64,000 nucleotides of DNA from Sediminibacterium sp. KACHI17 (GTDB taxonomy: Bacteria > Bacteroidota > Bacteroidia > Chitinophagales > Chitinophagaceae): NCBI RefSeq assembly GCF_040362915.1, contig NZ_AP029612.1, positions 1,984,001-2,048,000 of the forward strand, in the 5' to 3' direction. The notes below the pieces were generated by a model. That model saw nothing but the letters and a program-made list of their open reading frames with translations, ran no database searches and was not told the origin of the DNA. Made by a program: the position numbers and the translations under genes. Of the stretch, positions 59,437 to 64,000 are shown piece by piece; the first letter of the stretch is position 1, and each line of letters opens with the position of its first letter.

Positions 59437-62400
59437 CTTCTTTTTTATTTCTGATTCGTGAAATAATTCGTTTGATCTTCATGGTCAGTGATTTTCCATC
59501 ATTGCTTTCTACGAAATCTTCACTGAGTGGATTTTTATCTTCATCCCTGATCAAATACCTTCCTTCCTGCAGTTTTCCGAAAATGAAATACAGTCCGGGT
59601 ACTACGATCACACCAAACACAGTTCCGAAGACCATACCTCCCAATGCTGATGCACCGATCGTATGGTTACCTACTGCTCCGGGCCCAGTAGCGATCACAA
59701 GTGGTATCAATCCTGCGATGAATGCAAATGATGTCATGAGGATAGGTCTGAATCTTGCTTTTGCACCTTCAATCGCTGCAGCCAATACTGTAGCGCCTTT
59801 ATTGTGTTTCTGTACTGCGAATTCAACGATCAATACTGCATTCTTACCCAATAATCCGACCAACATGATCAATCCAACCTGTGCATACACATCGTTTGCA
59901 AGTCCCATTAATTTCAATAAAAGGAAGGACCCAAAGATGCCGGGTGGTAAGGAGAGAATAACCGCCATCGGTAGTAAGAAACTTTCATACTGTGCAGCAA
60001 GGATCAAGTACACAAAAAATACAACGATGATAAAAAGATACAGCGCTTCATTTCCTCTGCGGGCTTCATCGTAAGAGAGACCTTCCCAGGCAATATCATA
60101 CCCTCGAGGCAATGTTTGTGCCGCCACTTCTTTGATCGCATTGATCGCATCTCCGGAAGAATATCCTTTTGCAGGAATACCATTGATCAATGATGAGATA
60201 TAAAGATTGTAACGTGCAATCTCATTAGGCCCCTGTGTTTTCGTGATCTTCATGAATGACGAATAAGGAACCATTTCACCATGATCATTCTTCACAAACA
60301 TGTTCAGCAGATCAGAAGGCTGTTTCCGGAATTCAGGTCCGGCCTGCGTATACACTTTATAATAATTGTTGAAACGGATGAAGCCTTGCTCATAAGTACT
60401 ACCGATCATGATATTCAGGTTCTCCATGGCATTCCCCAACGAAACACCTTTTTGCATGGCCAACTCATTATCAACCGTGATCTCATACTGCGGATATTTG
60501 GCAGAATAAAATGAGAATAAACCTGTCAACTCTTTCCGCTTTCGCAATGCTGCTAAAAACTCTGTGTTGACTCTGTCGAATTCCTGATAGTCTACACTAC
60601 TTCCTTTATCGAGTAATCGCAATGAAAAACCATCCGATGTACCATAACCGGGAACAGCCGGCGGCTCGAAGTATTCAATATTCGCAGGAAGATCTTTTGA
60701 TTTTTCTTCAAGTTCTTCGATCACTTCTTTAACAGATTGTTTTCTGTCTGCCCAGTCTTTTAAATTGATCAAACAAGTACCGGCATTGGATCCGCGTCCT
60801 TCCGTAAGAATTTCATACCCTGCCAAAGAAGTCACAGATGAAACGCTTTCCATCTTTTTAGCGATGAGTTGAAGTTTTCTGGAGATCTCATTCGTTCTCT
60901 CCAATGTAGTACCCGGTGGAGTTTGAATGATAGCATAGATTTGTCCCTGATCTTCACTTGGAATAAATCCGGCAGGAAGTACTTTATTGACATTCATGAT
61001 CCCAAAAGCAAATACGATCAATAGTCCATAAGTGATCAATCTTCGATCAACGATCTTTGTAAGGAATCCTGTATACCGACCAGTAACCCGCTCAAAGGTT
61101 TTATTGAACCAGTCAATGAACAGATTGATCGGTGTTTTTCTTTTTGGTTTACCGTGTGTATTCTTTAATAACATCGCACACAATACCGGGGTAAGTGTCA
61201 ATGCCACAAAGCCGGAGATAACGATCGCACTTGCCATGGTGAGTGAGAACTGACGGTACAATACACCTACAGGACCTGTCATAAAAGCCACCGGAACGAA
61301 TACCGATGTCATTACAAGTGTAATGGCGATGATGGCTCCGCTGATCTCTCGGATCACTTTTTTAACAGCAGCAAAAGGTGAAAGGTATTCTTCTTCCATT
61401 TTCACGTGAACAGCTTCAACCACCACAATGGCATCATCGACGACGACACCGATAGCGAGTACCAAAGCAAACAGTGTGATCAGATTAATACTCAATCCAA
61501 AGAACTTCATCAATGCAAATGCGCCGATCAATGATACAGGAACTGCAAGTATCGGAATGAATGTAGAGCGCCAATCGCCCAGAAAAACAAATACAACAAT
61601 GGCAACCAGTACAAATGCCTCGATCAACGTATGTAATACCTTTTCAATTGATGCATCCACAAATTTTGATACATCATAGTTGATCTCATAATTGATTCCC
61701 GGCGGAAAGTCTTTTTTCAACTCTTCCAGCTTTGCTTTTACATCTTTAATAACCGTGCTGGCATTACTTCCCGGGTTTTGTTTGAGTACCAATGAAGCGG
61801 AAGGGTGTCCGTCTTTATTGGAATAGATATCGACAAATTCACTTCCGACTTCAACCTGTGCAATGTCTTTTAGTTTCAGGATCTCACCGTTGGCGTTGGC
61901 TTTGATAATGATATCCTGGTATTGTTCGGGAGTATTGTACCATCCTTTATAGGTGAATACATATTCTTGTGATTGCGCTTTTTTACCGGAGCTCAATCCT
62001 ACTCGTCCGGGACGAGCCAATACACTTTGTTCATCGATCGACTTTAATACTTCTTCTGCGGAAATATTATAAGCACGCATACGTTCCGGATCAAGCCAAA
62101 CACGGATGGCAAAAGAGCGGCTACCGATGGCTTGTGCAAAGCCCATTCCTTTGATACGCTGAAGTTCAGGAAGTATGAATGTATTGGCATAGTTGAATAG
62201 AAATTTTTCATCGATGCTTTTATCCTCACTATACAGATTGAGGTACATCAACATACTGGGTTGTAATGGAGAGATGATAACACCCTCTCTTTGTACCAAT
62301 GGTGGCAAATTCGTCATCACCTGATCCACCCTTGATTTCACCCTTACAGCAGCAAGCGTAGGATCGGTACCTGGTTCAAAGATCACTTCGATACTTGCTT

Positions 62401-62662
62401 CACTAGCACTGGTGGCATCAGACAATATATATTGCATGCCTTGCACCCCATTGATCGCTCGTTCGAGAATGGTCAAGGTTGATTTCACCAATACATCCGC
62501 ATTCGATCCGGGGAATTCAATAAATATATTCACACGCGGTGGTGCTATTTCAGGAAACTGTGCAACCGGTGATGTATTGATCGCCAACAGACCCATGAAC
62601 ACGATCACAATAGATAATGCAATAGCAAGAACCGGTCTTTTAATAAACTTGTTAAACATCAT
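59420..62662 (-). CDS. RND-family multidrug efflux pump (HAE1 type)
   Basis: A 1080-residue inner-membrane proton antiporter with twelve helices. ALVLAIGVVVDDAIVVVEAV, near residue 400, holds the paired Asp of the proton relay, and VGLLGKNAVLIVEFA near residue 945 holds the matching Lys. The N-terminus FIKRPVLAIALSIVIVFMGLLA and the periplasmic domains fit the AcrB/MexB group. It exports drugs, bile salts or other amphiphiles. The start is one of two adjacent ATGs (62662 or 62659). It lies 21 nt after the adaptor gene. Confidence 0.95.
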   Translation of the reverse strand: MMFNKFIKRPVLAIALSIVIVFMGLLAINTSPVAQFPEIAPPRVNIFIEFPGSNADVLVKSTLTILERAINGVQGMQYILSDATSASEASIEVIFEPGTDPTLAAVRVKSRVDQVMTNLPPLVQREGVIISPLQPSMLMYLNLYSEDKSIDEKFLFNYANTFILPELQRIKGMGFAQAIGSRSFAIRVWLDPERMRAYNISAEEVLKSIDEQSVLARPGRVGLSSGKKAQSQEYVFTYKGWYNTPEQYQDIIIKANANGEILKLKDIAQVEVGSEFVDIYSNKDGHPSASLVLKQNPGSNASTVIKDVKAKLEELKKDFPPGINYEINYDVSKFVDASIEKVLHTLIEAFVLVAIVVFVFLGDWRSTFIPILAVPVSLIGAFALMKFFGLSINLITLFALVLAIGVVVDDAIVVVEAVHVKMEEEYLSPFAAVKKVIREISGAIIAITLVMTSVFVPVAFMTGPVGVLYRQFSLTMASAIVISGFVALTLTPVLCAMLLKNTHGKPKRKTPINLFIDWFNKTFERVTGRYTGFLTKIVDRRLITYGLLIVFAFGIMNVNKVLPAGFIPSEDQGQIYAIIQTPPGTTLERTNEISRKLQLIAKKMESVSSVTSLAGYEILTEGRGSNAGTCLINLKDWADRKQSVKEVIEELEEKSKDLPANIEYFEPPAVPGYGTSDGFSLRLLDKGSSVDYQEFDRVNTEFLAALRKRKELTGLFSFYSAKYPQYEITVDNELAMQKGVSLGNAMENLNIMIGSTYEQGFIRFNNYYKVYTQAGPEFRKQPSDLLNMFVKNDHGEMVPYSSFMKITKTQGPNEIARYNLYISSLINGIPAKGYSSGDAINAIKEVAAQTLPRGYDIAWEGLSYDEARRGNEALYLFIIVVFFVYLILAAQYESFLLPMAVILSLPPGIFGSFLLLKLMGLANDVYAQVGLIMLVGLLGKNAVLIVEFAVQKHNKGATVLAAAIEGAKARFRPILMTSFAFIAGLIPLVIATGPGAVGNHTIGASALGGMVFGTVFGVIVVPGLYFIFGKLQEGRYLIRDEDKNPLSEDFVESNDGKSLTMKIKRIISRIRNKKEDETNV

Positions 62663-62683
62663 TCAATATTTTGGGGTTCTCCG

Positions 62684-63769
62684 CTATTCTGCGTGTAAAT
62701 TGTTTAAGTCAAAGAGCTCTTTCTCGAAAGGAATAAAAGAGAATTTGATACGCTCATTATTTTTCACTTTGCCTAATCCTTCTGCGAGTATCTTATCATT
62801 AGGACCAAGTCCGGAAGCCACCACATACACATGCGGCATTTCTTGTGCAATAGTGATCTGTCTGGCTCTAAGGATATTATTACCATCAACTACATACACA
62901 AACTTTTTATCTAAGACATCGAAGGTTGACTTTTGCGGAATGATGATCGCGTTTTTAAGCGGCACCGGCATCAAGATATTACCTGTTTCACCGTGACGCA
63001 GTATGCGTTGTGGATTGGAGAAAGTTGCCCGGAATGCGATATTCCCTGTTTCGTTATTGAAATCTGCTTCAATGGTTTCAACAATGCCTTTCTGATCAAA
63101 GAGTTGGTGATTGGCCATCTGCAGTTTTACTTCTGCCGGTTTATTTGATTTTTTTTGGGTGATATAATCCAAATATTCAGATTCCGGAACATTGAAGTAA
63201 ACCCACATTTTACTATTATCTGCCAAGGTTGATAATAACTCACCCTCATCTACCAAACTACCTAAACGAACCTGAAAGCGATCCATTATACCATCAAAGG
63301 GAGCACGTATTTCAGTAAAAGCTAAATGTGCTTTGGCCAATGATAATTCGGCTTGTGCTTTATCTAGTTTTGCTTTGGCTAAAGCCAATTCATTTTTAGA
63401 AACAATATTGCTGTCTGCCAGCTTCTTCGTGTTTTGGTATTCGATCTTTGCGAAATTGACTTCCGCTTCTGATTTTTCTGTTTCTGCCTGATAGATCAAG
63501 GGCATGATACGAAACATCAGCTGCCCTTTTTTAACGAACTGCCCTTCGTTAACATAGATATTCTGTAGATATCCTTTTTCAAGTGCCCTTAGTTCTATAT
63601 GTTGGTGGGATTGTATCTGACAAACATATTCACGGTAAATGACCGTATCTTTTTGAATAGGACTGGTAACTACAAAAGCAACTTCTTCCTGCTTTTGTTC
63701 ATGGTGTTCTTTACAACTCGTAATTAAAAATATACCGATAAGAAAGAAAAAAAGTGAACGCATCTTCAT
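62684..63769 (-). CDS. RND efflux periplasmic adaptor (membrane fusion protein), lipoprotein
   Basis: A 361-residue lipoprotein, with a signal MKMRSLFFFLIGIFLITSC. It has a biotinyl-lipoyl-like half (HIELRALEKGYLQNIYVNEGQFVKKGQLMFRI), a coiled-coil hairpin (about residues 95-150), the second lipoyl half (IRAPFDGIMDRFQVRLGSLVDEG) and beta-barrel/membrane-proximal domains to the end. It links the pump and outer-membrane channel. The start at 63769 is set by the lipoprotein signal. An ATG at 63805 adds a stretch that would spoil it. Confidence 0.92.
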   Translation of the reverse strand: MKMRSLFFFLIGIFLITSCKEHHEQKQEEVAFVVTSPIQKDTVIYREYVCQIQSHQHIELRALEKGYLQNIYVNEGQFVKKGQLMFRIMPLIYQAETEKSEAEVNFAKIEYQNTKKLADSNIVSKNELALAKAKLDKAQAELSLAKAHLAFTEIRAPFDGIMDRFQVRLGSLVDEGELLSTLADNSKMWVYFNVPESEYLDYITQKKSNKPAEVKLQMANHQLFDQKGIVETIEADFNNETGNIAFRATFSNPQRILRHGETGNILMPVPLKNAIIIPQKSTFDVLDKKFVYVVDGNNILRARQITIAQEMPHVYVVASGLGPNDKILAEGLGKVKNNERIKFSFIPFEKELFDLNNLHAE

Positions 63770-63801
63770 GATTCTCTGATTGATAATAAAATGAAAGCAA
63801 A

Positions 63802-63823
63802 CCATAGTGCAATTGAACTATGG
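63802..63823 (-). promoter_or_regulatory. Dyad upstream of the RND operon
   Basis: CCATAGT and ACTATGG face each other across GCAATTGA, 33 nt before the adaptor start. The size fits a TetR-type operator, but no regulator gene is visible before the window ends. The rest of the gap to 64000 holds a second small dyad (63922-63943) and no supported gene. Confidence 0.35.
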
Positions 63824-64000
63824 ACACACAATAGCTGTAGCATCTTTAGGAAATACAACTACTCAAACGAGAATCAAATAAGATAACTTTTCCAGGAGTG
63901 ATGGAGTACGAAAAGAGGGATGGCTAATCTTTGTAAGATTGCCTGATTGTAATGAAAAGAGCGAACCGATTGTACAGATTGTATTTCTGTGATCGACAAT

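Noticed and set aside
63952..64000. Start of a rightward gene (MKRANRLYRLY...)
   Set aside because: Only 16 codons are available before the window ends and no family can be recognised.

Overview
The window is ordinary chromosome of a Bacteroidota bacterium, most likely a member of the Chitinophagaceae (a Sediminibacterium-like genome is a guess). The signs are gldC, an IPExxxVDY-family protein, a DUF6089 protein, paired Skp/OmpH genes beside bamA, the coaX - outer-membrane protein - lptC cluster, the birA / rsfS-ftsH-LUD arrangement, start codons without Shine-Dalgarno sequences, and promoters of the Bacteroidota type (TTTG about 20 nt before TAnnTTTG). There is no phage, insertion sequence, CRISPR array, rRNA or tRNA that I can see.

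Layout. 1-6.4 kb: the 5' part of a MeaB-type GTPase, an O-antigen-ligase-like membrane protein, a glycosyltransferase, a LON-domain protein, coaX, an outer-membrane protein, lptC and a small lipoprotein. 6.5-16.3 kb: a sugar-oxidation locus with two Gfo/Idh/MocA oxidoreductases, three TIM-barrel sugar isomerase-like proteins, a GMC dehydrogenase with its gluconate-dehydrogenase-type subunit 3, a lipoprotein cytochrome c and a DUF1080 (3-keto-glycoside hydrolase type) protein. Four of these carry twin-arginine signals. Together they look like a periplasmic pathway that oxidises a glycoside, cleaves the keto-sugar and processes the products. 16.3-21 kb: a YdeI-like protein, tadA, superoxide dismutase, a lipoprotein, yidD, rnpA, rpmH and murI. 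21-34 kb (leftward): two Skp/OmpH chaperones, bamA, uppS, a DUF6089 protein, NAD kinase, a second Omp85-type protein, a CBS protein, a hydrolase, CvpA, YqeY, gldC and a GT4 glycosyltransferase. 34-46.5 kb: an orphan TonB-plug protein, a SRPBCC protein, 3-hydroxyacyl-CoA dehydrogenase, a MerR regulator, then rsfS-ftsH-LUD-GGCT-lpxH-mscS leftward, birA, selD, and a pterin dehydratase with a CtlX-like protein that lacks its catalytic cysteine. 46.5-53.7 kb: an M28 peptidase, an ArsR regulator with a SRPBCC-VOC fusion, DoxX, DUF3667, an esterase, a YqaE/Pmp3 protein and an NTF2-like protein. 53.7-56.8 kb: rplM-rpsI-rpsB-tsf leftward from a strong promoter. 57-63.8 kb: an acetyl-esterase-like hydrolase and an RND efflux operon (adaptor, pump, outer-membrane channel).

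The most unusual signal is outside the genes. Many gene boundaries carry a hairpin whose arms are built from tandem degenerate seven-base units. At least six different unit sequences occur (GTCCATG, GTGAGTA, CAAAAGT, GAAATAA, GCTGCAA/TTGTAGC, TGAATGA), but the architecture is the same. One pair of arms differs by one inserted seven-base unit, which suggests growth and loss by slippage. The elements are densest at 15-19 kb and also sit inside the ribosomal-protein operon. In several places they create false upstream start codons.
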